Part shown: positions 15,865 to 24,750 of the stretch, one piece after another | Layout: each line of letters begins with the position of its first letter | Position numbering within the stretch: position 1 is the stretch's first letter | Assembly (NCBI GenBank): GCA_020403045.1 | Contig: JADBYK010000106.1 | Span: 1-54,590, forward strand | Direction of reading: 5' to 3' | DNA: 54,590 bases | Source of the DNA: Cytophagales bacterium | Lineage (GTDB): Bacteria; Bacteroidota; Bacteroidia; Cytophagales; Cyclobacteriaceae | The notes under the pieces: generated by a model | Seen by the model: only the letters and a program-made list of their open reading frames with translations | Database searches by the model: none | What the model was told of the DNA's origin: nothing | Made by a program: the position numbers and the translations under genes

Positions 15865-18099
15865 ATGAAAGCTATTTGCTTCATTATCTTCTATTTTACC
15901 AGCCTGCACGCCATTTGCCAAACAGCAACAGGCAGTATTGCTGGTCGACTGGCGCATCAAAACAATCCGGTTGAATTTGCTCATATTGTACTGCTTCATA
16001 CCAAGTTCGTCACAATTTCAGACGAAGAGGGTGACTATACGATGGGTGACATCCCTCCGGGTCAATACAAACTTCAGGCAACTTGTATCGGTTATCAAAC
16101 ACGCACCCTCACTGTAAACATCAAAGCCGGAGAAAAAATAATAGTAGACATTGAACTGCTAGAAGACGCATCACAGCTTCAAGAAGTAGTGATCACAGGA
16201 ACGATGAAGGAAGTTTCAAAGATGAATTCACCCATTCCAGTAGAGGTGTATGCTCCCTCCCTTTTCCTGAAAAATCCGACTCCCAACATTTTTGAAGCGC
16301 TGTCCATGGTGAACGGTGTGCAGCCACAAATCAATTGCAATGTTTGCAACACGGGCGATATCCATATCAATGGGTTGGAAGGACCTTACACGATGATCTT
16401 AATTGATGGTATGCCTATCGTCAGCAGTTTAGCAACAGTATATGGATTAGCCGGCATCCCCAATAGCTTAGTAAAAAGGATAGAAGTTGTAAAAGGGCCA
16501 GCTTCCACGTTGTACGGCTCGGAGGCAGTTGGAGGCGTAATAAATATCATCACAAAAGAACCACAGTCATCACCCAAACTGAAGATGGATGTGTATGGCA
16601 CTACGTTAGCTGAATACAACGCGGACATTGCGGGCGCATTTAAAGTCAAAAAGTCTTCAGCATTAGTTGGTGTTAATTATTATAATTTTTGGAAGAAATG
16701 GGACATCAACAATGACAATTTCACAGATGCTACTTTACAACAACGAGCATCCGTTTTTAATAAGTGGAGTATCTATCGTCACTCAGGCAAAAATTTTTCA
16801 TTGGCTGCGAGGTATGTACATGAAAACAGGTGGGGCGGAGAACTGCAGTGGACACCCGCGTATCGCGGTTCAGACGTAATCTATGGAGAATCCATTTACA
16901 CCAATCGTGCAGAGTTAATCGGCAATTATCAATTGAAAGGAAGGCAAGATCTGAATATTGATTTCTCCTATAATTATCATTTACAAGATTCTTATTATGG
17001 AACAACTTCATACTTAGCTGATCAACATACAAGTTTCATACAGTTGAGGTGGAATAAAAAAATAGGTCAACATGACTGGCTGGCCGGTCTGCCCCTCCGA
17101 TATACCTACTATGATGATAACACAACGGGTACACTTTCCGCTGATGGAAAAAATATGCCTGGTATTACATTCCTTCCGGGTTTCTTCATTCAGGACGAAG
17201 TAACGTTCAATGAAAAATTCTCTATTCTTGCTGGCGCTCGTTATGATCATCACAATGCGCATGGTAACATATTCACACCTCGCATCAGTTTTAAAATTTC
17301 GCCAAATCCTACCAACACAATTAGACTAACAGGTGGAAGCGGTTACCGTGTAGTCAACCTTTTTACAGAAGAACACGCAGCGCTCACAGGTGCAAGGCAA
17401 GTGATCATTAAGAATAATCTAGATCCAGAACGATCTTGGAATGTAAATTTTAACTACGCGAAAAACATTTTGTTTAAGAGTGGTTATCTCAATCTTGATG
17501 GCAGTCTGTTCTACACTTACTTTACAAACAAAATTATTGGTGATTTTATCAGTGACCCACAAAAAATCATTTATGATAACTTGTCGGGGCACGCGGTCTC
17601 ACGCGGTCTTACGCTAAACGCAGACATGAGTCTATCAAATAGTTTTAAAGTATTGGCAGGCATTACCCTGATGGACGTCTTCCAAATTGATGGCGAAGGA
17701 AAAACCCAACAACAATTACACGCTCCGGGTTTCTCAGGGAATTTTTCACTTAGCTATACCTTGCCGGTTTCTCGCCTCTCTTTTGATTTGACAGGAAGAA
17801 TTACCGGCCCTATGCACCTGCCTGTTGTTCCCAACGACTTTAGGCCGTCACTTTCTCCATGGTTTAGTATCGTAAATTTACAAGTGACCAAGCCTATAAA
17901 TCAAGACCTAGAAATTTATGTAGGAATAAAGAACTTGTTTAATTTTCTCCCTCAAGATCCATTGCTGCGACCCTTTGATCCTTTTGACAAAAATGTGTCG
18001 ATCAACAATCCCAACGGATATACTTTTGACACATCCTATAACTATGCACCTCTACAGGGAATCAGAGCCTTGTTTGGAGTTCGTTGGACAATTCGATAA
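15865..18099 (+). CDS. TonB-dependent outer membrane receptor, probable metal/chelate uptake
   Basis: 744 residues. Signal peptide 1-19; residues about 22-105 are a carboxypeptidase-like regulatory (CarboxypepD_reg) domain; 115-230 are the plug with LIDGMPIV and VVKGPASTLYGSEAVGGVINI; the 22-strand barrel follows and ends in Phe-Gly-Val-Arg-Trp-Thr-Ile-Arg. The plug has a C158-N-V-C161 pair in the INCNVCNTGDIHING segment, a possible metal site. The gene sits behind a DtxR-type palindrome and converges, five bases apart, on an operon encoding an ABC pair and a DUF3299-like protein. In gammaproteobacteria that combination falls under the zinc regulator Zur. Metal uptake is therefore inferred; the metal is not proven. 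Confidence 0.92.
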   Translation: MKAICFIIFYFTSLHAICQTATGSIAGRLAHQNNPVEFAHIVLLHTKFVTISDEEGDYTMGDIPPGQYKLQATCIGYQTRTLTVNIKAGEKIIVDIELLEDASQLQEVVITGTMKEVSKMNSPIPVEVYAPSLFLKNPTPNIFEALSMVNGVQPQINCNVCNTGDIHINGLEGPYTMILIDGMPIVSSLATVYGLAGIPNSLVKRIEVVKGPASTLYGSEAVGGVINIITKEPQSSPKLKMDVYGTTLAEYNADIAGAFKVKKSSALVGVNYYNFWKKWDINNDNFTDATLQQRASVFNKWSIYRHSGKNFSLAARYVHENRWGGELQWTPAYRGSDVIYGESIYTNRAELIGNYQLKGRQDLNIDFSYNYHLQDSYYGTTSYLADQHTSFIQLRWNKKIGQHDWLAGLPLRYTYYDDNTTGTLSADGKNMPGITFLPGFFIQDEVTFNEKFSILAGARYDHHNAHGNIFTPRISFKISPNPTNTIRLTGGSGYRVVNLFTEEHAALTGARQVIIKNNLDPERSWNVNFNYAKNILFKSGYLNLDGSLFYTYFTNKIIGDFISDPQKIIYDNLSGHAVSRGLTLNADMSLSNSFKVLAGITLMDVFQIDGEGKTQQQLHAPGFSGNFSLSYTLPVSRLSFDLTGRITGPMHLPVVPNDFRPSLSPWFSIVNLQVTKPINQDLEIYVGIKNLFNFLPQDPLLRPFDPFDKNVSINNPNGYTFDTSYNYAPLQGIRALFGVRWTIR

Positions 18100-18104
18100 A
18101 CACT

Positions 18105-18542
18105 CTATTTTTCAATGAGCGTGGCATCGGTGAGAATAAAATTGCCGTGTTCGAGATCAGTTTCATTCAGTTTTACCTTCCCTTTCACCCGAATGAATTG
18201 ATCAGCTTCGAATTTGGAAGGCTTGACCTTAAAGTACACTTCAGCAATCGTTTCTGGTCCGGCTCCCCCACAAAAAAAACACTGGCTATAAGGAAATTTC
18301 GAAAGAATAATATAGGCATTTCCTTCGACATCGATGGGCATATAGTACCCCTCAAGGCTAACCTCTTTACCAATTAACGCTTTCAGCTCTGCAGGAAAAA
18401 CAGGCATCATAAAATACTCAGCTGCCTTCTCGTTAAACTTCGTTTCAAATTTCGTTTTGGCAAAAAAAGCCCAGCCATCGCTTTGCGCATGCAATGATAT
18501 TGATGAAAGTAACAAGCCGAATGCGATCAACGTATTTTTCAT
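18105..18542 (-). CDS. DUF3299-like periplasmic protein with CxxC motif
   Basis: 145 residues with a signal peptide (1-20, ending LHAQ). The core reads GKEVSLEGYYMPID, then a strand, then C88-F-F-C91-GGAGPE, then a V-x-G-K-V-K-L strand: the OB-like layout of DUF3299 proteins, whose genes accompany LolCDE-like ABC transporters and DUF2796 proteins in Zur-regulated loci of gammaproteobacteria. It is the last gene of a minus-strand operon, nine bases after the permease. The two cysteines could bind metal or form a disulfide. The DUF3299 assignment is by pattern and context, not by a profile search. Confidence 0.65.
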   Translation of the reverse strand: MKNTLIAFGLLLSSISLHAQSDGWAFFAKTKFETKFNEKAAEYFMMPVFPAELKALIGKEVSLEGYYMPIDVEGNAYIILSKFPYSQCFFCGGAGPETIAEVYFKVKPSKFEADQFIRVKGKVKLNETDLEHGNFILTDATLIEK

Positions 18543-18551
18543 TTTGTAAAT

Positions 18552-19790
18552 TTAGTTACCGGCAAGCACATTATGAATATTTACGCGGTAAGCTTGAATA
18601 GCCGGCAGCAATGAACAAATGATTCCCAAGACAACGCTCCCTGCCAGAATAACCCCTTCTTCAAGGTAAAATACACCAGCACTCAGGCCCATCTTTTGCC
18701 CCTCCTCCATGACAAAAACAAAAAAACCAAGCACAACATGTCCTAATAGTATACCCACGCTAGCTCCAATAAATGTAAGAATGCTGCCTTCTAAAATAAT
18801 GGTTTTAAAAAGCAAACCACGACTTGCCCCCATACTTCGCATGATCGCCATGTCATACCTCCTTTCTTTTAATGAGTTGTACAAGGCAATAAAAATACTT
18901 AGCCCGGAAATAAATATTAACACATAAGCAAATCCCATCAATGCATCGGCACCCACACCCAACAATGTAAATAACCTGGCCATTTCAAAAGCCGGAGAGG
19001 CCGCCTGCATACTGGTTTGTGTATTAATAAATCGGGGAAGTTGAATAGCGGCAATGGGGTTCTTATACTTTATTAACAACGAGGTAATTTCTCTTACACT
19101 ATCGCTAGCTTCTACAGAAGAGACTAAAAGGGAAGGAGAAGTGGGTAGCTGTTGCATCGTACTATCTGAACTCGTTTCGGCATGTACTTTCCACACGCTG
19201 CTGATCGTAGTCAAGATCAAATTATCGATCACTGTACCTGATTGTTTTAGAATTCCCTTAACCACATATTTATTCTCATCGTGTGCATGACCATCTATGG
19301 TTAATCCATGTGCGCTTTCAAATCGGTCTCCCAATTTCAATTTTGTCAATTGCGCTACGGCAGACCCAAGGGTCACCTCGAGGTCTTTTTCCCACCAGTC
19401 CCCCGAAGCAAGCTCGGCTTGGTAAAGTGATGAATAGGCACGATTTGTTCCCAACACACGAAAGCCTTGATAGCTATCCCCCAAAGCGAGAGGAATAGCA
19501 TATTTGACCAGCCGGTGTTTAGCCAACCGATCTGCCTCTTTAAGCTTGATATTTCCGGTAGGAAAATCTACATGAAAGACCGAACAGAGTATGAGTTGTA
19601 GCGGACTCCCTTTTGCGCCTACAACCAAATCAATCCCTTTAGAATTGTTGGTCATTTTTTCCTCCAACTGATTATTGAACAAGATCACTAGGGTGATCAT
19701 CGCAATACCCAGCGATAACAACAGAATATTCAATCCCGTATTGAGTTTCTTTGCCTTGAAATAATTCCAAATAAGTAACTGAATAGACAT
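18552..19790 (-). CDS. FtsX/LolC-type ABC transporter permease
   Basis: 412 residues. One N-terminal transmembrane helix (about 15-37) is followed by a periplasmic domain of roughly 230 residues and three C-terminal helices with the FtsX/MacB cytoplasmic loop (KERRYDMAIMRSMGAS). The periplasmic domain begins DLVVGAKGSPLQLIL and contains HVDFPTGNI, a signature I associate with the permeases found beside DUF3299/DUF2796 proteins, not with LolC, LolE or MacB themselves. It pairs with the ATPase 31 bases upstream. Such mechanotransmission transporters usually move or extract periplasmic substrates rather than import through a channel. Confidence 0.85.
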   Translation of the reverse strand: MSIQLLIWNYFKAKKLNTGLNILLLSLGIAMITLVILFNNQLEEKMTNNSKGIDLVVGAKGSPLQLILCSVFHVDFPTGNIKLKEADRLAKHRLVKYAIPLALGDSYQGFRVLGTNRAYSSLYQAELASGDWWEKDLEVTLGSAVAQLTKLKLGDRFESAHGLTIDGHAHDENKYVVKGILKQSGTVIDNLILTTISSVWKVHAETSSDSTMQQLPTSPSLLVSSVEASDSVREITSLLIKYKNPIAAIQLPRFINTQTSMQAASPAFEMARLFTLLGVGADALMGFAYVLIFISGLSIFIALYNSLKERRYDMAIMRSMGASRGLLFKTIILEGSILTFIGASVGILLGHVVLGFFVFVMEEGQKMGLSAGVFYLEEGVILAGSVVLGIICSLLPAIQAYRVNIHNVLAGN

Positions 19791-19821
19791 CTTTTTTGGT
19801 GGCCTTCTTATTTTCTTGGAT

Positions 19822-20463
19822 CTACAAAGTAATCTGATTCTTTAATCGACTTTTTAAGCGGTGATCATGGGTGGCAACAATCAACGCTGCATTGTTCTCC
19901 ATAGCCACCTTATTCAAGAGTTCAATCACCTGGTCACAATTTTTATCGTCTAGCGCAGAGGTAGGTTCGTCTGCCAAAATCAACGAAGGTTTATTGATGA
20001 TTGCCCTTGCAATCGCAACACGCTGTGCTTGTCCCTGACTTAATTCGAAGATCATGGCATTCTTCTTCTCTCCTAACCCTAATTCATCTAATACCAGATC
20101 AACTCTTTCCTCATGCTGCTTCTCCCCTGCCAGAAATGGCGCCATTAACAAATTATTCTTCACAGTCAGTGCACTGATCAAATGGTTTCGTTGAAACACG
20201 AACCCAATTTGTCGACCTCTCATTCGATCGAGTTCAGTTTCTGACAGTGAAGCTATGTCAATCTTTTCAATTTCGATTTTTCCACTCAGCGGTCTAAGTA
20301 ACCCACCCAGCAAGTGTAATAAGGTTGTCTTCCCAGAACCGGAGTTCCCAAGTAAAAGAAAAGACTCCCCGCGCTCCACGGCAAGGTCAGGAAATACAAT
20401 TTCATTGGATAGAACTCCTTTCTTGGAATGATACCGATAAGTCAATCCGTGTGTCGCAATCAT
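19822..20463 (-). CDS. ABC transporter ATP-binding protein, LolD/MacB-like
   Basis: 213 residues, a complete single ATPase domain. Walker A GNSGSGKTT is at 39-47, the Q-loop region at about 90, signature LSQGQ at 141-145 (the family usually has LSGGQ), Walker B LILADEP at 161-167 and the H-loop in VATHDHR near 198. It belongs with the FtsX-type permease encoded next. Its ATG overlaps the stop of the MFS gene (ATGA), so expression is coupled to that carrier. Confidence 0.92.
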   Translation of the reverse strand: MIATHGLTYRYHSKKGVLSNEIVFPDLAVERGESFLLLGNSGSGKTTLLHLLGGLLRPLSGKIEIEKIDIASLSETELDRMRGRQIGFVFQRNHLISALTVKNNLLMAPFLAGEKQHEERVDLVLDELGLGEKKNAMIFELSQGQAQRVAIARAIINKPSLILADEPTSALDDKNCDQVIELLNKVAMENNAALIVATHDHRLKSRLKNQITL

Positions 20464-21758
20464 TTGTTCTCGCTGATTGAAGTGGCGTTGACATTTCGCA
20501 ACAAGACCAAGCCTATTACAAAAAATCCTCCGATAGCAAGCGTACTATTGCGCATACTTCCTGTCAATTGTTCCACTAGTCCGTAGCTAAACGTTCCAAC
20601 GACAATCGAAAGATTAAATGCCACATCGAAAAAACTAAAGTACGAAGCGTGGTCGATGGAGTTCTTCGGTATCAACTTGGCATAGGTAGCTCTTGATAGT
20701 GATTGTATTCCCCCCATGACCACTCCCACTGCGGTAGCAAGTGCATAGAATTCATACTCACTCGTTACCAGATAAGCAGCCAGGCAAATCAAGATCCAAA
20801 TACTGATCATGACCATCAAAGTACTTTTATTGCCCCACTTTCCAGAGAGTCTCGCGAATACAAAGGCACCCAATGAGGCAACCAATTGAATGATCAAAAC
20901 AGTGGCAATCAATTTAAAGTCGGGAAGCTTTAGTTCCTTTGACCCAAAAGTTGCGGCCATGTACATGACCGTCTGCACCCCCATATTGAAAAAGAAGTAG
21001 GCCAAAATATACCTCTTCAAATTAGGGTTGCTCTTCAAACTATGCCAAACTTTAACAAGTTCTTCGTAGCCTTTCGCCCACTTCGCTTGACGAATATCTT
21101 TCTTGTATAGGTTGTCTGGTAAAATGGCAAAAGGTATTTGCGCAAACCCAATCCACCATATGCCAACTAATAAAAAGGAAAAACGTGTTGCTATTCCCTG
21201 CGAAGAAAACCCAAATAGTTCAAAATTTTGAATCAGCACTAAATTCAAGATCAACAAAACAACACCCCCATAGTAGCCCCACGAATAACCTTTAGCGCTG
21301 ACCTTGTCTAATTGATCACTGCTGGCGATTTCGGGTAAATAGGCATCATAAAAAACAAGACTACCTGAATACCCAATGCTCGCCAAAATCACACATAGAA
21401 TACCCCACTCCAATGAACTGGACGTGAAGAAATACATACCCATGCAGGCAAGCCCTCCCAAATAGCAGAAGAATTTCATAAATGATTTCTTGTTGCCAGC
21501 ATAGTCTGCCACACCAGAAAGCAATGGCAACAATGGCGAAATGACCAAAAAGGAGAATGATAGTGCAAAAGAATACAGGACGGAATTCGTCACGGTAAAC
21601 CCTGCAAAAAGAACTTGATCATTTTCGCCCGTTGTAGTGACTGCCTGGTAGTAAATTGGAAAAATAGCAGAAGTTATAACCAACGAATAAACGGAATTGG
21701 CCCAGTCGTATGTGCACCAAGCGCGAATTATCTTTCGGTTATTCAAAGGCAGCTCCAT
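20460..21758 (-). CDS. UMF1-family MFS transporter
   Basis: 432 residues with about 12 transmembrane helices. The beginning AWCTYDWANSVYSLVI and the segment GVADYAGNKKSFM are typical of the UMF1 (Atg22-like) branch of the major facilitator superfamily, whose bacterial substrates are unknown. It heads the operon MFS, ATPase, permease, DUF3299-like. The terminator of the exbD operon lies between exbD and this gene, so it needs its own promoter; TTTATTTG on the minus strand at 21766-21773, eight bases before the ATG, is a candidate. Confidence 0.9.
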   Translation of the reverse strand: MELPLNNRKIIRAWCTYDWANSVYSLVITSAIFPIYYQAVTTTGENDQVLFAGFTVTNSVLYSFALSFSFLVISPLLPLLSGVADYAGNKKSFMKFFCYLGGLACMGMYFFTSSSLEWGILCVILASIGYSGSLVFYDAYLPEIASSDQLDKVSAKGYSWGYYGGVVLLILNLVLIQNFELFGFSSQGIATRFSFLLVGIWWIGFAQIPFAILPDNLYKKDIRQAKWAKGYEELVKVWHSLKSNPNLKRYILAYFFFNMGVQTVMYMAATFGSKELKLPDFKLIATVLIIQLVASLGAFVFARLSGKWGNKSTLMVMISIWILICLAAYLVTSEYEFYALATAVGVVMGGIQSLSRATYAKLIPKNSIDHASYFSFFDVAFNLSIVVGTFSYGLVEQLTGSMRNSTLAIGGFFVIGLVLLRNVNATSISENK

Positions 21759-21776
21759 TCGGTTTCAAATAAATTA

Positions 21777-21807
21777 AAAAGCCTTCCATGATAAGTGGAA
21801 GGCTTTT
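21777..21807. terminator. Terminator of the exbB/exbD operon
   Basis: AAAAGCCTTCC and GGAAGGCTTTT form an 11-bp perfect stem with a 9-base loop. On the minus strand the stem is followed by a T-rich run, as needed after exbD. Confidence 0.85.
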
Positions 21808-21826
21808 GCTTTTTAGCTACTATTCT

Positions 21827-22294
21827 CTAGTTCTTCTTTGGATCCGCATTATCTAAAGCAGTGTAAAGGATTTTTCTCGCATTTCCTTTTCTCAACTCAG
21901 TCTCAACATCAGCGATGATACCACGCTTGGTGTCTTTATCTACCTTCAGGGAAATAGTTAACTGATCGCGTTCAAACTCAGCCAATTTACTTTTCTCTTC
22001 GTTTACCCAACGAATAATGTCATTCGTGTCGATAAATACATCGTTGGCCTGAATTTTAGGCTCCTTTCCATAAACCGCCTTGGTTGGCTCTCCGATGTAC
22101 AAATTGGTTACCAATGTTTTCCGTTCCAATTTTCTAAGTTGACCCGCTCTGGGAATTTGTTGCTTCACCTCAATAGATGTTTTTCTAAGCTGTGTTGTTA
22201 CCATGAAAAAGAACAACAACATGAACACCACATCTGGCATAGAAGAAGTAGGGATTTCCTGCTTCACTTCTGCTTTCTTCTTAAATTTTGACAT
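21827..22294 (-). CDS. exbD: ExbD/TolR biopolymer transport protein (second copy)
   Basis: 155 residues. The N-terminal transmembrane helix begins SSMPDVVFMLLFFFMVTT and contains the essential Asp (Asp21) of ExbD/TolR proton channels; the periplasmic domain follows. It is the last gene of a four-gene operon, 11 bases after another exbD. Bacteroidota usually carry two different ExbD subunits per ExbB. The complex uses the proton gradient to drive TonB-dependent receptors such as the one at 15865. Confidence 0.9.
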   Translation of the reverse strand: MSKFKKKAEVKQEIPTSSMPDVVFMLLFFFMVTTQLRKTSIEVKQQIPRAGQLRKLERKTLVTNLYIGEPTKAVYGKEPKIQANDVFIDTNDIIRWVNEEKSKLAEFERDQLTISLKVDKDTKRGIIADVETELRKGNARKILYTALDNADPKKN

Positions 22295-22305
22295 AGTTCG
22301 TTCGT

Positions 22306-22863
22306 TTAGTTACCTACTTTAGTCGGCTCGGCAATTGAGATATTCATCGGAATATCTTTCTTACCACGTTCGTAAATGGCTTTCTTTTCAGGGTCAGCCA
22401 AGGCCGAGGCGGCCTCTCTGAACTCCTTATTAGTGACACCTGCCTGTTCGGCATATATATCATAATAAGCACCTTGAACAATATCCAAAATTTCTACGAA
22501 TCGCTTATGACTGGTACCGCGGTCAGTTTTAAATGATACAATCGCCTTTTCAGGGCTTTCGGAACTGGCCGGGTCAACGCCTTTGTTCGTAACAAACTTC
22601 TTAATCATATCTTTCAAGCCACTTACGTCTTCCATTGGCTCGCCTTCAATTAGAAGAGCGTCCGTGGAATTCACCTGAATCTTGAAGATATTTTTCTCCT
22701 GCATTTTCACCTCTACATCCTGATTAGGATCGGGTGGCGGAGGCAAACCGATACTTAAACCCCGGTCGTTATTGATTGTTGTCGTAACCAAGAAAAAGGT
22801 CAACAACAAGAATGCAATATCTGCCATGGAAGCATTCGGTATTTCGGGGGTCGCTCTTGCCAT
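22306..22863 (-). CDS. exbD: ExbD/TolR biopolymer transport protein (first copy)
   Basis: 185 residues. The transmembrane helix reads NASMADIAFLLLTFFLVTT with the channel Asp at 15, then a proline-rich turn (GLPPPPDPNQD) and a periplasmic domain with a long C-terminal extension rich in Ala and Glu (about 140-175) that the second copy lacks. It lies 10 bases after the 116-residue membrane protein gene. The sequence divergence from the second copy suggests a hetero-dimeric ExbD pair (inference). Confidence 0.9.
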   Translation of the reverse strand: MARATPEIPNASMADIAFLLLTFFLVTTTINNDRGLSIGLPPPPDPNQDVEVKMQEKNIFKIQVNSTDALLIEGEPMEDVSGLKDMIKKFVTNKGVDPASSESPEKAIVSFKTDRGTSHKRFVEILDIVQGAYYDIYAEQAGVTNKEFREAASALADPEKKAIYERGKKDIPMNISIAEPTKVGN

Positions 22864-22873
22864 TGAATCTAAT

Positions 22874-23224
22874 TTAACCTGTGATAATATCCTTCACCAA
22901 AGAATAAATAGCCAAAACCATAGAGCAGATAAGAAAGATATAAAAAGTAATCATTCCCGCCCCAATTAGTCTAGTGCTACTTGCATCAACTCCATATGAT
23001 ACGGCCTTTGCAGTCACCTCTGATCCAGAAATACCATAAGATACCGCGAAAATAACGACCAACCCGACAACGCCAATCAGTGCCTTCATTAATCCAGCTG
23101 GATTCTTAATGGCATTGACCAACGGCATACCTATACTTGCTACTAATGCTACGCCAAAAAAGATGTAGCATATAATTAAACCTGGCGAAACAAGCGTTTC
23201 GATTAAAGGTGCAGATTCTTCCAT
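22874..23224 (-). CDS. Small three-helix membrane protein of the exbB/exbD operon
   Basis: 116 residues with three predicted transmembrane helices at about 12-36, 43-66 and 84-110, and no known motif. It is encoded between exbB and the first exbD with gaps of 8 and 10 bases, so it is made with the complex. I do not recognise a named family, though I believe genes of this kind recur at this place in Bacteroidota ExbBD operons. It may be an accessory subunit of the proton channel; that is inference from position only. Confidence 0.8.
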   Translation of the reverse strand: MEESAPLIETLVSPGLIICYIFFGVALVASIGMPLVNAIKNPAGLMKALIGVVGLVVIFAVSYGISGSEVTAKAVSYGVDASSTRLIGAGMITFYIFLICSMVLAIYSLVKDIITG

Positions 23225-23232
23225 ATCAATTG

Positions 23233-24036
23233 TTATTTAGACAACTTGTGCTTAACCAAAATATCAATCAAAGATATTGAAGCATCTTCCATCTTGTTCA
23301 CTAAGCTGTCGATTTTTGAAACGCAATAGTTGTAAAGTACTTGAAGAACCATACCCACAATGAGTCCACCGACAGTTGTAATCAACGCTACTTTCATACC
23401 ACCTGCTACAACTTGAGGAGAGATATCACCGGCAGCTTCGATCGCATCAAATGCACCCACCATCCCGATTACCGTTCCAAAGAAACCAAGCATAGGCCCA
23501 AGTGAGATACACAAAGAAATCCAAATCAAACCAGACTCTAAGCGACCCATTTCAACGCCACCGTATGACACGATTGATTTCTCAACCATATCAACGCCTT
23601 CACTTGAACGCATTAAACCTTGTGTAAAAATAGACGCCACAGGACCTCTCGTATTTTTTGTTACATCCTTTGCTGCTTCCACACCGCCTTTTGCGAGGGC
23701 GTCTTCTATCTGAACAAGCAATTTCTTTGTATTGGTGGTAGCCAAATTCAATGTGATGATTCTTTCAATAGCAATCGCTAGACCAATAATGAAAGTGATC
23801 AAGATAGGCCACATGAATGGAGGACCTCCTTCAATGAATTTATCTTTAAGCGCTTGGTGAAATGATTGTTCTTCCGCTGGCGCAGCCTCTGATGAAGCTA
23901 CTTCTGTAACGGTTGATTCAACAGGTGCTGCCTCAGTGGCTGCTTTGGTGGTGTCTGCCGCGTCCTGGGCAAACGATTTGGAAGCGCCAAATGCTAGCAC
24001 TCCGATGAAAGCAATAATTGTGACTAATTTTTTCAT
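23233..24036 (-). CDS. exbB: ExbB/TolQ/MotA proton channel family protein
   Basis: 267 residues. An N-terminal signal-like helix and an Ala/Glu/Pro-rich linker (about 22-60) precede the three-helix core: TM1 near 73-95 (PFMWPILITFIIGLAIAIE), and TM2 and TM3 near 168-240, with the conserved LGPMLGFFGTVIGMVGAF and GGMKVALITTVGGLIVGM segments of the TolQ/ExbB pore. The extended N-terminus is common in Bacteroidota. First gene of the operon, with a good promoter upstream. Confidence 0.93.
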   Translation of the reverse strand: MKKLVTIIAFIGVLAFGASKSFAQDAADTTKAATEAAPVESTVTEVASSEAAPAEEQSFHQALKDKFIEGGPPFMWPILITFIIGLAIAIERIITLNLATTNTKKLLVQIEDALAKGGVEAAKDVTKNTRGPVASIFTQGLMRSSEGVDMVEKSIVSYGGVEMGRLESGLIWISLCISLGPMLGFFGTVIGMVGAFDAIEAAGDISPQVVAGGMKVALITTVGGLIVGMVLQVLYNYCVSKIDSLVNKMEDASISLIDILVKHKLSK

Positions 24037-24069
24037 GGTTTAAGGTTTATGGATAAAACTTGAAGTGGC

Positions 24070-24101
24070 CAAAATTAAAGGTTTTGCCGATTTCCCAACA
24101 A
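24070..24101 (-). promoter_or_regulatory. Promoter of the exbB operon
   Basis: On the minus strand TAATTTTG (24077-24070) matches TAnnTTTG, with TTG at 24098-24096 (18-base spacer) or 24101-24099 (21-base spacer). It lies about 33 bases upstream of the exbB ATG. Confidence 0.6.
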
Positions 24102-24325
24102 GATTTTTGAAAAAAAACTCAAATTCTTTGCACTTATTTTCTGCTTTCGAGCATTACAATACTTTTTTATCGAAAAAGTCACGTTGAATTGATACTTTTT
24201 CTACTGCGTTTATTTATTTGCTATATCAGGACACTAAAAGATTTCAGATACAGAATCGCATTTGGCTTATTCACATTTCGATCTTGGATAGGTAGTTATT
24301 AATCTATTTCTTTGCAGCCTTTTAC

Positions 24326-24410
24326 GGAGAGGTGTCAGAGTGGCCGATCGAGCACGCTTGGAAAGCGTGTTTACCGCAAGGTAACGAGGGTTCGAATCCC
24401 TCCCTCTCCG
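24326..24410 (+). tRNA. tRNA-Ser (anticodon GGA)
   Basis: 85 bases fold as a class II tRNA: acceptor GGAGAGG (24326-24332) pairs with CCTCTCC (24403-24409) and G is the discriminator. The anticodon loop CTTGGAAAG has GGA at 24360-24362, reading UCC and UCU. The long variable arm TTACCGCAAGGTAA is typical of tRNA-Ser, and the T-arm is GAGGGTTCGAATCCCTC. CCA is not encoded. Its 3' half from the T-loop, plus 43 bases of flank, is repeated 388 bases downstream. Confidence 0.95.
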
Positions 24411-24453
24411 CTTTACCCTCCGCAGCTTCAGCGTAGGAGGGTTAACCTCCATA
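24392..24453. repeat. Direct repeat, left copy (tRNA 3' end plus flank)
   Basis: 62 bases starting in the tRNA T-loop and running through the acceptor end into the flank match 24780-24841 at 57 positions. The two copies bracket the GIY-YIG gene like an attL/attR pair. The flank part (24423-24451) is also one unit of the 29-bp repeat found in the downstream array. Confidence 0.85.
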
Positions 24454-24479
24454 CCAAAGTCAAAGGATGGTTTTTTAGT

Positions 24480-24734
24480 ATGCAATTCGTTTATATTCTT
24501 AAATGTGTAGACGGCACCATTTACACAGGATGCACCAACGACATCGATGCACGTTTGGCGAGGCATCTTCAGGGTTATGTCGAATATACTAAAACTAGGC
24601 TTCCAGTTGAGTTAGTCTTTTATTGCGCCTTCAAGAGCAAGGAAGATGCTTTTGCCTTTGAAAAATACCTGAAGTCTGGGTCCGGGATTGCTTTTAGAAA
24701 CAAGCATTTTATTAGTCAACTGCTGCCCAATTAA
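24480..24734 (+). CDS. Small GIY-YIG nuclease family protein
   Basis: 84 residues from the ATG at 24480. The longer open frame through the tRNA is not a gene. It is a stand-alone GIY-YIG domain of the YhbQ/UvrC-N type: strand 1 VYI at 4-6, YTG at 15-17, Arg25 in the catalytic helix, a His at 29, and Glu61 in FEKYLKSGSG, the expected metal-binding Glu. The family cuts DNA using one Tyr/Arg/Glu centre; stand-alone members include homing-type and structure-specific nucleases. The gene lies between two copies of the tRNA-Ser 3' end, which suggests the protein could act on that site (inference). Confidence 0.85.
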   Translation: MQFVYILKCVDGTIYTGCTNDIDARLARHLQGYVEYTKTRLPVELVFYCAFKSKEDAFAFEKYLKSGSGIAFRNKHFISQLLPN

Positions 24735-24750
24735 TAACTATTTGACCGAT

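Noticed and set aside
24312-24734. One long reading frame covering tRNA-Ser and the GIY-YIG gene
   Set aside because: The first 56 codons are a translation of the tRNA and repeat. The nuclease domain begins at the ATG at 24480.
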